The notes under the pieces were generated by a model. It searched no databases and had not been told where the DNA came from. It was given only the letters and a program-made list of their open reading frames with translations. This document shows, piece by piece, positions 29,906-37,625 of a stretch of 39,036 bases of DNA. This DNA comes from a virus. The stretch's first letter is position 1; every line of letters begins with the position of its first letter. Where the stretch lies: IMG/VR virus record IMGVR_UViG_3300032242_002192, positions 1 to 39,036 of that record; one strand, given 5' to 3'. The translations under genes were made by a program, and so were the position numbers.

Positions 29906-30191
29906 TGTCTATTTGTAATTTTAACGGTCTCCATGCCAGATCGATCCAGCAATTTGCCCAAATTAAGTTCAATCCAATCATTATTTTTGGAGAATGAGAG
30001 TCCTTCCACAACCACTTAGGCAGTCCACGAGTTGAACCGACAACTCTATAAGTCTTCCACCATACTCCCAATTTTCGGTCCATCCACATCCACTCATCTA
30101 AGTGATCCTTAGAATCTCCCTGGTACCTAAGAACCGTGCTAATTCTAATCGGTCCAATGCTAAAGTGAACTCCGTGCTTACTAAGCCTCAT
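29898..30191 (-). CDS. Trp-rich small protein of unknown function
   Basis: A 97-residue protein with ten or more tryptophans (DEWMWMDRKLGVWWKTYR; LPKWLWKDSH). Basic overall. The C-terminal hydrophobic stretch IMIGLNLIWANCWIDLAW could be a membrane-interacting helix. Its start overlaps the HD gene stop by 11 nt. Function unknown. Confidence 0.55.
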   Translation of the reverse strand: MRLSKHGVHFSIGPIRISTVLRYQGDSKDHLDEWMWMDRKLGVWWKTYRVVGSTRGLPKWLWKDSHSPKIMIGLNLIWANCWIDLAWRPLKLQIDNE

Positions 30192-30717
30192 TGAATAGGG
30201 ATACTAGGTAGTCGAACATTTCTTGGTACTCATGACCCTCATGGTAACCTAGAGAGATCATGAACGCAGCATTCTCCTCCTTGTACATCGAGTGTTGGCG
30301 GCTGCCTGACATCTTCGAGTACTGAGCATTTGCGATTCGGTCACATAATTTAACGAAGACTGCATACGGAGTGGTTCTAATTCCATCGTAATACTTCTCG
30401 TTAGCTCGTTCCTTACGGTTCTTACCCTTTTCGTTGGTTAATGCGTACACGATATCGGCTGCCTGTTCTCCTAAGTGCTGTTTAACGTCATTGTACGAAC
30501 ATCTGGTGTCCTCAATTAGATCATGACCCCAAGCTCCAAGTTGTGCTGCTGGCAAATCATTTTCGTAGGTGATTAGATGACTGAACTTTTTAAATACCTC
30601 AACCACCATTCTAAGGTGAAACTCGTACGGTAGATACTTATCGTACATGTGATTGGTGTCCGTGTGCTGCTTAAGTATCCACTCAATTTGAGGTTGACAG
30701 TTATAGCTAGTTTTCAT
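30181..30717 (-). CDS. HD-domain phosphohydrolase (MESH1/SpoT-hydrolase-like)
   Basis: 178 residues from ATG 30717, chosen because an AAAGGA sequence precedes it; an upstream ATG at 30741 lies 6 nt from a GGTATAAT element. The HD metal site is visible as H34 (EFHLRMV), H65-D66 followed by E69-D70 (WGHDLIED), and D126 (VKLCDRIAN). YALTNEKGKNRKERANEKYY and KLCDRIANAQYSK resemble MESH1/SpoT-type (p)ppGpp hydrolases. Degrading an alarmone or a related nucleotide signal is therefore likely. The precise substrate is not proven. Confidence 0.78.
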   Translation of the reverse strand: MKTSYNCQPQIEWILKQHTDTNHMYDKYLPYEFHLRMVVEVFKKFSHLITYENDLPAAQLGAWGHDLIEDTRCSYNDVKQHLGEQAADIVYALTNEKGKNRKERANEKYYDGIRTTPYAVFVKLCDRIANAQYSKMSGSRQHSMYKEENAAFMISLGYHEGHEYQEMFDYLVSLFNEA

Positions 30718-30747
30718 TATTTTTGATCCTTTAATTTCCATGTTATT

Positions 30748-30755
30748 ATTATACC
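30748..30755 (-). promoter_or_regulatory. Promoter-like element GGTATAAT
   Basis: Minus-strand GGTATAATAATAACATG just upstream of the HD gene. Together with 15478 and 19223 it defines a recurring core distinct from the late octamer. Confidence 0.5.
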
Positions 30756-30766
30756 ATATTCAATCG

Positions 30767-30991
30767 CTATTTTTTAGGAATCTTAGCTTCAATGTAAGCT
30801 TTATCAATTTCAATTAAAACCTCAGGGTGATTTTTAAAAGTTTCGCGCCAAATGTGATAATTTCCATCTAGTGAAGTAATTCCTACTTGCTTTGCCATGA
30901 TTGGATGTGGGAATTTAATCCAATTGTCGTAGCTTTGCTTCGCTATATCTAGAGATTGGCTATATGGCCAGTTTAAATTAACTTCATTCAT
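30767..30991 (-). CDS. Small protein of unknown function
   Basis: A 74-residue protein (NLNWPYSQSLDIAKQSYDNW; LDGNYHIWRETFKNHPEVLIEI). The Trp/Tyr pattern and single small domain offer no known family. It lies between the lipoprotein gene and the HD gene's promoter-like element, 23 nt past the lipoprotein stop. Confidence 0.55.
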   Translation of the reverse strand: MNEVNLNWPYSQSLDIAKQSYDNWIKFPHPIMAKQVGITSLDGNYHIWRETFKNHPEVLIEIDKAYIEAKIPKK

Positions 30992-31014
30992 GTATCTGTA
31001 GCAATTTAGGTGGC

Positions 31015-31365
31015 TTAGGAACTGACAGTATGTCCGCTGCTACCGAATCCTCCCCTTGAAACTGACACGCTACCTCGACCCGAAACGTTTGCCCTGCTAA
31101 CTCGGCCTCCCGATGTCGCATGATACCCAGTTCTGGTTCTATAAATTACGGCAGTCGTGTTGGAAATGTGACCGTTTGAGTAACTGTAAGATGGATAAAA
31201 CCATATTGGGTAATAGTACAGCATTGGATTGTACCCGTATCCGGAATTGACGTAACATTCGTCGTCCTGGCCGTAGACTCTACGCTTGTGATGTGGCTGT
31301 TGAGAACATGCTGCAATCGAGGCAGCTAGAAGTCCCAATGTGATTACTTTAGTACTTTTACGCAT
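31015..31365 (-). CDS. Predicted lipoprotein, Gly/Ser/Tyr-rich
   Basis: A 116-residue exported protein. The signal peptide has a lipobox (LGLLAASIAAC, Cys20), so it should be lipidated and membrane-anchored. The mature part is Tyr/Pro-rich (GYGYNPMLYYYPIWFYPSYS) and then Gly/Ser/Arg-rich to the end. It may act at the envelope, for example in superinfection exclusion or lysis. Nothing further can be concluded. It abuts the nucleotidyltransferase-like gene by one base. Confidence 0.72.
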   Translation of the reverse strand: MRKSTKVITLGLLAASIAACSQQPHHKRRVYGQDDECYVNSGYGYNPMLYYYPIWFYPSYSYSNGHISNTTAVIYRTRTGYHATSGGRVSRANVSGRGSVSVSRGGFGSSGHTVSS

Positions 31366-31366
31366 G

Positions 31367-31828
31367 TTAGTTCTTTGATACTGTTATGAAAAGCTGGTAA
31401 GGTTGAACGTGTCGATACACAGTGTCCTTGTAGTAAGAGTTACCGTCCTCGTCCTTGGCCAGGGCATTTAGCGTGAAGTCCCTTCTCTGTAGGTCATCAA
31501 ACAAAGTTCCAGGTTTAATGATTGGAGTTCTGGTTCCCGGCAGGTACCCAACTTCCTTTCTTGCCATCACAAAGTCCGCAACTCCCTGATACGCATGGTC
31601 GCTTGGAAACTTGGCTCTAATTGTGTAACAACTCTCCGTTACCAGAAATATTTGAAACTTCTTACTGGTTAAGTAATCGTGCAATATCTTGAACAGGTCA
31701 GCTGCCTCGCTAAACTCCTCAATTAAGGATTCTTTTGGAACGGCAACGTAATCAACGTCCTTTGACTGAAGTCCAAGAATCTCGTCTCGTACCTTGCCTC
31801 CAACCTCGTAAAATTTAAAGGGTTCCAT
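31367..31828 (-). CDS. CCA-adding/poly(A) polymerase-type nucleotidyltransferase head domain
   Basis: 153 residues from ATG 31828 (MEPFKFYEVGGKVRDEILG), preferred because it lies 4 nt past the upstream stop; the frame is open further but overlaps that gene. The nucleotidyltransferase pattern GGKVRDEILG...KDVDYVAV and the RRDFTLNALAKDEDG motif are typical of tRNA CCA-adding enzymes and poly(A) polymerases. Only the head domain is present; the neck, body and tail that bind tRNA are missing. It may extend RNA ends with help from a partner, or have another substrate. Several phage tRNAs here lack an encoded CCA. Confidence 0.75.
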   Translation of the reverse strand: MEPFKFYEVGGKVRDEILGLQSKDVDYVAVPKESLIEEFSEAADLFKILHDYLTSKKFQIFLVTESCYTIRAKFPSDHAYQGVADFVMARKEVGYLPGTRTPIIKPGTLFDDLQRRDFTLNALAKDEDGNSYYKDTVYRHVQPYQLFITVSKN

Positions 31829-31832
31829 CGTA

Positions 31833-32312
31833 TTATCTGAAATTAAATAGTGCCTTGTAATGAGCTTTGACCTTTGTGAATATCTCGTCAGCTTCCTTTT
31901 TGCTCTCGTAGGTTCTAATGAACGATTCAAGCGACTCGACCAGGGAAACTGAGAAGTAGGTGCAAGTAGCAAACGACCCCTCCAAAATCCTGTCGAACTT
32001 CACCTCGTGGATGAAGTGTTCAGGTTTATTGGTCGACGTGAATATCACTCCATAAACGGTATCCTGTTCAACTCTGTGAACCAGAAAGTAATGAGGGACT
32101 CCTACTGTCGGTAGGTAAAGCACATCGTACTTTCTTACGATCTTAACCTTGGCCTTTTTGCTTGTTCCGGTGAAGTTGACCAGCTTACCCTCGGTGGATA
32201 GCTGATTCTCAATGCTCTGGGCCATTGCTTGCACCTTTGGCACAAGCTCCTTTGATCCCCAACTTGGTTTTGTATTTATTTCCTTTATTAGAGTGTCTAC
32301 CTGCTGAATCAT
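31833..32312 (-). CDS. Unknown protein, mixed alpha/beta
   Basis: A 159-residue basic protein. An N-terminal helical region is followed by a beta-rich core (VKIVRKYDVLYLPTVGVPHYFLVHRV, VYGVIFTST), then a C-terminal helix (SKKEADEIFTKVKAHYKALF is close to the visible sequence). The PHYFLVH segment recalls toxin/endoribonuclease-like small barrels (MazF/PemK-like folds), but key residues cannot be confirmed. Treat as unknown. Confidence 0.55.
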   Translation of the reverse strand: MIQQVDTLIKEINTKPSWGSKELVPKVQAMAQSIENQLSTEGKLVNFTGTSKKAKVKIVRKYDVLYLPTVGVPHYFLVHRVEQDTVYGVIFTSTNKPEHFIHEVKFDRILEGSFATCTYFSVSLVESLESFIRTYESKKEADEIFTKVKAHYKALFNFR

Positions 32313-32336
32313 TATTTTATTTTTGCTATAGTACCA

Positions 32337-33005
32337 CTATTGACCGCCGTTAGTTTCATGGTGGTCGTTTGGAAGTTCAATGCACCTAACCGGTCGATCT
32401 CTCATTATCTGCGAAATCTCCTGTAGGGAATACGGATTCATCGAATTACCGTCCATTCCAACGTCCATTGCCTTACCTGCATGCAACTTGTGCTCATCGC
32501 TCAGGTGAACGTGTCCGTGTAGGTGAATGACTCCTCGGTTCATGTCGTGCCAGCTTGCGATGGGATAATGACATAGCACAAAGGTCTTACGAATCTGGGT
32601 TCTTTGGTTTTCCGAGCTGGGCTGGTTCGGAATCACTATCTCAACCTTTAGGTAATTGTGAACCGAGTTAAACAACCTTTGGATTCCTCCAGCATTCCTC
32701 TCTATGTGATGGTCGTGATTTCCGAGAAGTAGATGAATGTTTTTACACCTAATCTGTTGCCTAAATTCTGAGATGTTGTCGTATCCTCCAAATGACCAGT
32801 CTCCCAGGTGGAATAGCACATCGTCCTCCCTAACCAGGCAGTTAATGTTCTTGATCATGGTCTCATTCATTTCGGATAGGGTTTCAAAATCTCTAGTCTT
32901 GCTACCGCTTCCCCATTTTGACGTACCCCTACAGATGTTAGCATGCTGATAGTGGGTGTCGGACGTAAAAAATACGCGTTGATGAGGTAATAAAGTTAAC
33001 TTCAT
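32337..33005 (-). CDS. Calcineurin-like metallophosphoesterase
   Basis: A 222-residue phosphoesterase with all five metal-site motifs: SDTHYQHAN (motif I), GDWSFGG (II), GNHDHH (III), CHYP (IV) and HGHVH (V). Such proteins hydrolyse phosphomono- or diesters with a dimetal centre. The DTHYQHANI start is common to phage and bacterial YfcE-like enzymes of unknown substrate. It lies 9 nt from the deoxyribosyltransferase-like gene. Confidence 0.85.
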   Translation of the reverse strand: MKLTLLPHQRVFFTSDTHYQHANICRGTSKWGSGSKTRDFETLSEMNETMIKNINCLVREDDVLFHLGDWSFGGYDNISEFRQQIRCKNIHLLLGNHDHHIERNAGGIQRLFNSVHNYLKVEIVIPNQPSSENQRTQIRKTFVLCHYPIASWHDMNRGVIHLHGHVHLSDEHKLHAGKAMDVGMDGNSMNPYSLQEISQIMRDRPVRCIELPNDHHETNGGQ

Positions 33006-33014
33006 GGTTCTAAT

Positions 33015-33443
33015 TTACCAATGTAAGCCCAACTCTTGCATAACCTTGGTAAGTAAGGCTCCGGTAGCTTCTTGGGCATCAGCATAGCACGGAATGTTAT
33101 GTCGTGCGCAAACGATATCGACGTTACCCTTTCGCCAAAAACCTTCTGGGCAACAGACTATGATGTTGTGATGGTTCGCATGCATTCCAAGTTCCAACAG
33201 CGATACTGGGCTCTTGGTGTTAGGCAGTATGTTCATGAATATGATGCTCGCTTCTAACATACGATTCATTTCCCAGTTGACTTGGCGGTTGAACTGTGGG
33301 TTGTGCTGCTGCTGTTTCCAACTTGAATCCCAATCGTCACGACGTGGATTGAAAATGGTGATGAGTTCGTCCTTCAGTAGTTCAACTACCGCGCTCTGCC
33401 AGTCGACCGCCTTGCCCATTTCAATTGAGCCAGCTAGGAACAC
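33015..33443 (-). CDS. Nucleoside 2-deoxyribosyltransferase-like protein
   Basis: A 142-residue protein. The N-terminal FLAGSIEMGKAVDWQ, the NPRRDDWDSSW segment and the catalytic-type SPVSLLELGMHA (Glu) match the nucleoside 2-deoxyribosyltransferase-like family. Family members move deoxyribose between bases, or hydrolyse the N-glycosidic bond. The start used is GTG 33443. The frame stays open upstream to the terminator at 33550 without an ATG, so the true start is uncertain. Known relatives act in nucleotide salvage or DNA-base modification. Confidence 0.77.
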   Translation of the reverse strand: MFLAGSIEMGKAVDWQSAVVELLKDELITIFNPRRDDWDSSWKQQQHNPQFNRQVNWEMNRMLEASIIFMNILPNTKSPVSLLELGMHANHHNIIVCCPEGFWRKGNVDIVCARHNIPCYADAQEATGALLTKVMQELGLHW

Positions 33444-33524
33444 CGAGGTCGTGTGCTCGGTCTTTTGATTTGCTGAATGTGGTTTAATTAATTGCAGCTT
33501 TGTTCGAGTTATTTTAACGAGAAA

Positions 33525-33550
33525 AAGGGAACCGATTGCCCGGTTCCCTT
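33525..33550 (-). terminator. Rho-independent terminator after the SPFH gene
   Basis: Stem AAGGGAACCG (33525-33534) pairs with CGGTTCCCTT (33541-33550), loop ATTGCC. On the minus strand it runs into CTTTTTCTC. It lies 22 nt past the SPFH stop at 33572. Confidence 0.85.
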
Positions 33551-33571
33551 CAGCTTCTATTGTTGTTTTAC

Positions 33572-35443
33572 TTACTTGTCAGTTGAAGTTTTAAAAGATT
33601 CAGTTGACTTTAAGGATTTCTTTTCGGAAATTTGATTTAGCAATTCCATTCCAAGCAATCCGGATATTGGACCGTTTCCTCCATCATTTCCCGAGATGAG
33701 AACCTCAGGAATAATTTTGATTCGGTTAAGTCCTATCATTTCGGTAACCTTAAACTTGGCAAAGTTATCAGAGCCCATCGCGTTGACCTGTTGTTGGTAG
33801 GCCTCGGCAGTTGACTTACCTATCGCTGCGATCTTTGCAGCTTCAGCAGTACCTGTTAGCTCTATCTGTTTTGCATCAGCCTCAGCAGTTAACACCTTGG
33901 CCTTTGCATTGGCAGCGGCCTTTAGCTCTATCGCCTTAGCCTCACCCTCGGATCTTTTAACCTCGGCCTCAGCTTCACGTTGGGAAATTTCAACCGATTG
34001 TTGAGCTGCTACCATTTTACCCTGCATCTCAGCAAGAGCCTTTGACGATTCTAGGGTCTTACGTTGATCCTGAGCTTCTTTTTGTACGTTAAAGGTTTCC
34101 TTTTCTTCCTGTGCGATCTTACGGTCGGTCAAAGTCTTCATTAGCGACTCAGGCGGAGTAATGTCCCCAATTAAGGTATCAACCGCATGCACGTTGTACT
34201 GGTCCAATACGGCCTTAATGTTTTCCTTAGCCGAATCTTGCCGAGCTTGACGATCGTTAAGGAACGAAATTACGTCAGAATTCTGTGCGGAGTTACGGAA
34301 GTAGTTACCGATTGTTGGTTCAAGCACTTGGCTTACCAAGTTTTGCATTGACCCGAATCGCGCAATCACCTTTGGCGCTTCCGGTGCCGGAATGTGAATG
34401 ATCTGGGACACGTCCAAATTGAATGGGAAACCGTCCTTTGATCTTACTGTTATTGTGCTTAAGCCCTTATCTAAATTATGAGATTCTGTTCGAGCGTTCG
34501 CCCAGTTCAACACAAGGTTCGTGGTCGGAACAGTCTCTATCTTGGTGGTGTAAGGGTTAATTGCGTACTTACCCGGATCTAAAGGTGTGATGCAGACTCC
34601 CTTTTGACCCTTTTCAACGATGTTACCGTGCTTGAAACCTTCTCCAGTTACGTCCTTTCCTTCCGGTCCAACGTACGAGATTACGACTCCGACATGACCT
34701 ATTGGAATTTGAGTCATGGCAACGACCTCAACTTGAACGGCCCATGGATTAACTGAATAGTTACCCGCCTGGATGACCTGTTCCTGCAAACCTCTCTGTC
34801 CGCCGTTAGCAAGAAAGGCATCGAAATTCTGAAAATTATTATGTCCATCAATTACCGAACCTGCAATGCTGCTCTGGTCAAGAGGTCTACCGTCAAGTGC
34901 CGTGATTATTCCAATCTTACCGTCCTCGATGTACGTAATGTCCGAGCCGAACACCTCAAATAGTAGAGTGTTGATACGATACACACCGTTATTTAGGTAA
35001 CCGACCTGCTTACCACGTTGACCTCCGTTAGCCAAAAAGGCTCTTGCATTTTGGTAATTATCGGATTCCACGTGACGAGCTAGGATTGCTCCAGTAGGTA
35101 ATGATGCTCCGTCCTTCGCCGTGACCAGTCCGATCTTTCCCTTAGGAATGACCGTTAGCTCAGCTCGGTGGATTGAGTACTGCCAAATCCAGTATCCCCA
35201 ATAGAGACCTGGTGCTAGAGTGTCTGCTTGATAACCGGGTTCGCCGTTTAGTGCAATGATCTTACCATCAGGTAAGGACTTGTTTTCGCCGAATAGAACG
35301 AATTTTTTGGTGACCAAACCAATTTTGTCCTCAGGAATGATAATCATTCCTAGAAAAACTCGGAATACGAACTTGTAACCGATGATTGCAAGGATGGGAA
35401 TGAGTACCCACCAGTATTGAATTAAATTATACATATTTGTCAT
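33572..35443 (-). CDS. SPFH/band-7 (flotillin-like) membrane protein
   Basis: A 623-residue protein. An N-terminal membrane helix is near residues 10-32 (YWWVLIPILAIIGYKFVF). Then come four related beta modules, roughly 38-95, 98-165, 168-240 and 245-312; the second and third share AFLANGGQRG. An SPFH/band-7 domain follows (~315-440), then a long Ala/Glu/Lys coiled coil (~445-560) typical of flotillins. It should form large membrane-associated ring or scaffold assemblies in the host envelope. Its ATG overlaps the NAMPT stop by one base, so both are made together. Confidence 0.85.
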   Translation of the reverse strand: MTNMYNLIQYWWVLIPILAIIGYKFVFRVFLGMIIIPEDKIGLVTKKFVLFGENKSLPDGKIIALNGEPGYQADTLAPGLYWGYWIWQYSIHRAELTVIPKGKIGLVTAKDGASLPTGAILARHVESDNYQNARAFLANGGQRGKQVGYLNNGVYRINTLLFEVFGSDITYIEDGKIGIITALDGRPLDQSSIAGSVIDGHNNFQNFDAFLANGGQRGLQEQVIQAGNYSVNPWAVQVEVVAMTQIPIGHVGVVISYVGPEGKDVTGEGFKHGNIVEKGQKGVCITPLDPGKYAINPYTTKIETVPTTNLVLNWANARTESHNLDKGLSTITVRSKDGFPFNLDVSQIIHIPAPEAPKVIARFGSMQNLVSQVLEPTIGNYFRNSAQNSDVISFLNDRQARQDSAKENIKAVLDQYNVHAVDTLIGDITPPESLMKTLTDRKIAQEEKETFNVQKEAQDQRKTLESSKALAEMQGKMVAAQQSVEISQREAEAEVKRSEGEAKAIELKAAANAKAKVLTAEADAKQIELTGTAEAAKIAAIGKSTAEAYQQQVNAMGSDNFAKFKVTEMIGLNRIKIIPEVLISGNDGGNGPISGLLGMELLNQISEKKSLKSTESFKTSTDK

Positions 35444-37047
35444 TATACTATTGAATTAAGGTTTTCACGAATTTTAGTTAGGGTCGTTTGATTTTGGAAT
35501 TCTCCGTCCAGGTAAATGGTCCTTAATACTCCAGTTTCTTCCTGTTCCTTGGTGCACTGAGTGTGAACAGTTAGGTTCTCGTCCACCATGATTAGGCCCT
35601 TAAGTGACTTTTTAGTTCCATCATCTGTGATTGGGTCCTTGTAAATATCGTATCCCTTTTTGAATGATTCTAACCATTCAGCTGACCTCGTATTTGCGTC
35701 TTGATAGGTTGCCTTATTGTACTCATCTAGTTTGAATACCTCAAACCATGCGCCCTTTGCCGCAAAACCTAAGGTGTCCCTAGTGTTCATTTGATACGTG
35801 AATGATCCTATTCCCAACACAATATTGGTAGAAGCGAATCCCTTTGCTGCAAGCCTCTCATAGATTTCAATTTGACGATCCAACGTAATTGAATCTCCGT
35901 AAATTGCACCAATGTGAGGGTCCAATACTTTATAGCCTTGAGCATTAATCGTACCTCCGAAAATATCCCAAAGTAATTCAATTACACCTTTAACATCAGG
36001 CCTGTTTAAATATTCGACAGCAGGATTAACTTCAGTTAATCCACCTAAATATGCAACTACATCATTATCGTTGTGAACGTTTGTTTTGATAATATTAGCA
36101 CCGCAAATAATATCTACTGGATCTCCTGAATCCGGACGAATGACCAATTTACCGTCTCTGGCCATGATTGCTTTCTTGTTTGCCGGTAAGTACTCGGTGA
36201 TTAATTTCCAAAGGTCGAACGTATCACTAACAATGGACAGGATACCTTTTGGAAAATCGGTTAACCAGTCAGCTATCATTTGTTGTTCTCCGACCGTGAA
36301 GATTTTTGTTGTTGATACCGAATGTTCGCTAGCGTTCACCGAATAGATCGCAACCTGATCCTTTGGTTCGTCGTAGAAGTGACGAGCTCCTGGAATGCAA
36401 ATGATGGTGTCCGATCCTAAGAAAGAGCTTGCATGACCTAGGCCGCTTGACAGCATGTCCCATGGACTTAGACCACGAGCCGAGAAGTCATGACATAGAA
36501 ATGGAATTAGAAAAGCGCTTGCAGGATCAGTCTTCATCACCCATTCAACCACATTGCGTTTGTACTGCAATGCAATCGTCGCTGATGTTGAAGGTTTCCA
36601 TGCCAAGCTTGAAATGATTGTCTCCAAGTAAAGGGTCAACCAGGCGAACCCATCGACCGTGTTAATGAAGGTCATGTGAGGCACGTTAGGCAAGGTTTCG
36701 ATTCCCTCAGGCAATGCCTTTACCTTAATAGGTAAGTATCCCAGCTTATGAAGTTCAACGAAGTGACTTGCATCGTATTCCATTCCAAGGTACATTGACA
36801 TGTCCTTGCCGAATTGTATGGCTTCATCCTCAGGAAGAGCAAAGAAGTTTTCCTTAAACTCGCCGTGTAGCCATCTAACGACCAATTGCTGGCCGAACGA
36901 TACTATTTTGGTGACGCCCTTTGGGGCATATTTCGTGCTACGTGGAATCCATGTGCCGTAAAGCTTCGTGGTTCCCGGAGCTAACATCTTACGATGGCCT
37001 ATCTTATAGCCGTCCGTGTAGAATAAACTATTGGGTCTGAATGACAT
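35443..37047 (-). CDS. nampt: Nicotinamide phosphoribosyltransferase
   Basis: A 534-residue enzyme making NMN from nicotinamide and PRPP, the salvage step towards NAD+. It has the N-terminal LFYTDGYKIGHRKM, the active-site His242 in ASEHSVSTTK, and the ribose/PRPP loop IRPDSGDPVDI (D306, D309). Other conserved features are FSARGLSPWD and GSFTYQMNTRDTLGFAAK. Length is slightly above the human enzyme (491). T4-like phages such as KVP40 carry a homologue. With the NADAR and macro-like genes it points to NAD/ADP-ribose metabolism. No NMN adenylyltransferase is visible in the window. Confidence 0.93.
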   Translation of the reverse strand: MSFRPNSLFYTDGYKIGHRKMLAPGTTKLYGTWIPRSTKYAPKGVTKIVSFGQQLVVRWLHGEFKENFFALPEDEAIQFGKDMSMYLGMEYDASHFVELHKLGYLPIKVKALPEGIETLPNVPHMTFINTVDGFAWLTLYLETIISSLAWKPSTSATIALQYKRNVVEWVMKTDPASAFLIPFLCHDFSARGLSPWDMLSSGLGHASSFLGSDTIICIPGARHFYDEPKDQVAIYSVNASEHSVSTTKIFTVGEQQMIADWLTDFPKGILSIVSDTFDLWKLITEYLPANKKAIMARDGKLVIRPDSGDPVDIICGANIIKTNVHNDNDVVAYLGGLTEVNPAVEYLNRPDVKGVIELLWDIFGGTINAQGYKVLDPHIGAIYGDSITLDRQIEIYERLAAKGFASTNIVLGIGSFTYQMNTRDTLGFAAKGAWFEVFKLDEYNKATYQDANTRSAEWLESFKKGYDIYKDPITDDGTKKSLKGLIMVDENLTVHTQCTKEQEETGVLRTIYLDGEFQNQTTLTKIRENLNSIV

Positions 37048-37097
37048 TGTTAATTATGAATTATTGGATTAATGTACTACTTAATTTACGGTTTTGA

Positions 37098-37622
37098 TTA
37101 AAAATCCGATGAGCTTGTAGAATCGCTGCTTGAACCCCAATCGCTTGAGCTAGAATCGCTGCTTGAACCCCAATCGCTTGAGCTAGAATCGCTTGGGCTC
37201 CAGTCATTTGAACTAGAGTCGCTTGGGCTCCAGTCGTTGCTGGGAGTCTCATAGTTCGAATGAGAGTCATTATTTGATTCGAGCATTGTCGCACCAAGAA
37301 TGGCTCCGTTCATGTCTCCGCCTGTTAGCATGCCGATCATCGCCGAATCCGTTGATTGAGCTAGAAGGAATGACATTGCGAAATCAGAGTCATCTCTTGA
37401 ACTTTCGTCAGCTTTTGTTGGCTTGGTCGATTCTCCATTGTGAGAGTGCATTGCGCTGGCTATGGACACGTTATTTCTTCCAGCTTCCTTACGTAATTCG
37501 CTTAGTTGTTTACGAGCCTTTTCTTGATTTGACTCAGCTCGTTGTTTAGTTTCAACAACCGGTTCAAGCCACATGATCGGTTCGGATTTCTTACCGAACC
37601 ATTTTTTGAATAATTTAAACAT
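37098..37622 (-). CDS. Protein with basic N-terminus and SSDW-repeat tail
   Basis: A 174-residue protein. The N-terminus is basic and amphipathic (MFKLFKKWFGKKSEP), possibly membrane-associating. A helical linker (QEKARKQLSELRKEAGRN) and a hydrophobic Gly/Met-rich stretch (AMIGMLTGGDMNGAILGATM) follow. The last ~45 residues are Ser/Asp/Trp repeats (SSDWGSSSD units). This resembles small bacterial and phage membrane-linked proteins with low-complexity tails. No function assigned. Confidence 0.65.
   Translation of the reverse strand: MFKLFKKWFGKKSEPIMWLEPVVETKQRAESNQEKARKQLSELRKEAGRNNVSIASAMHSHNGESTKPTKADESSRDDSDFAMSFLLAQSTDSAMIGMLTGGDMNGAILGATMLESNNDSHSNYETPSNDWSPSDSSSNDWSPSDSSSSDWGSSSDSSSSDWGSSSDSTSSSDF
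37119..37184. repeat. Two exact 33-bp tandem repeats in a Ser-rich gene
   Basis: Positions 37119-37151 and 37152-37184 are identical; 30-bp degenerate relatives follow to about 37235. They encode the 11-residue Ser/Asp/Trp units at the C-terminus of the gene 37098-37622. Copy number may vary. Confidence 0.9.
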
Positions 37623-37625
37623 CTT

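Noticed and set aside
37119-37235. Possible CRISPR-like repeats
   Set aside because: Units are adjacent with no spacers and encode a regular protein repeat.
37061-37297. Ala/Gln-rich frame over the Ser-rich repeat region
   Set aside because: It is a different frame of the same SSDW repeat DNA; the 37098-37622 frame has a credible N-terminus and fits the operon spacing.
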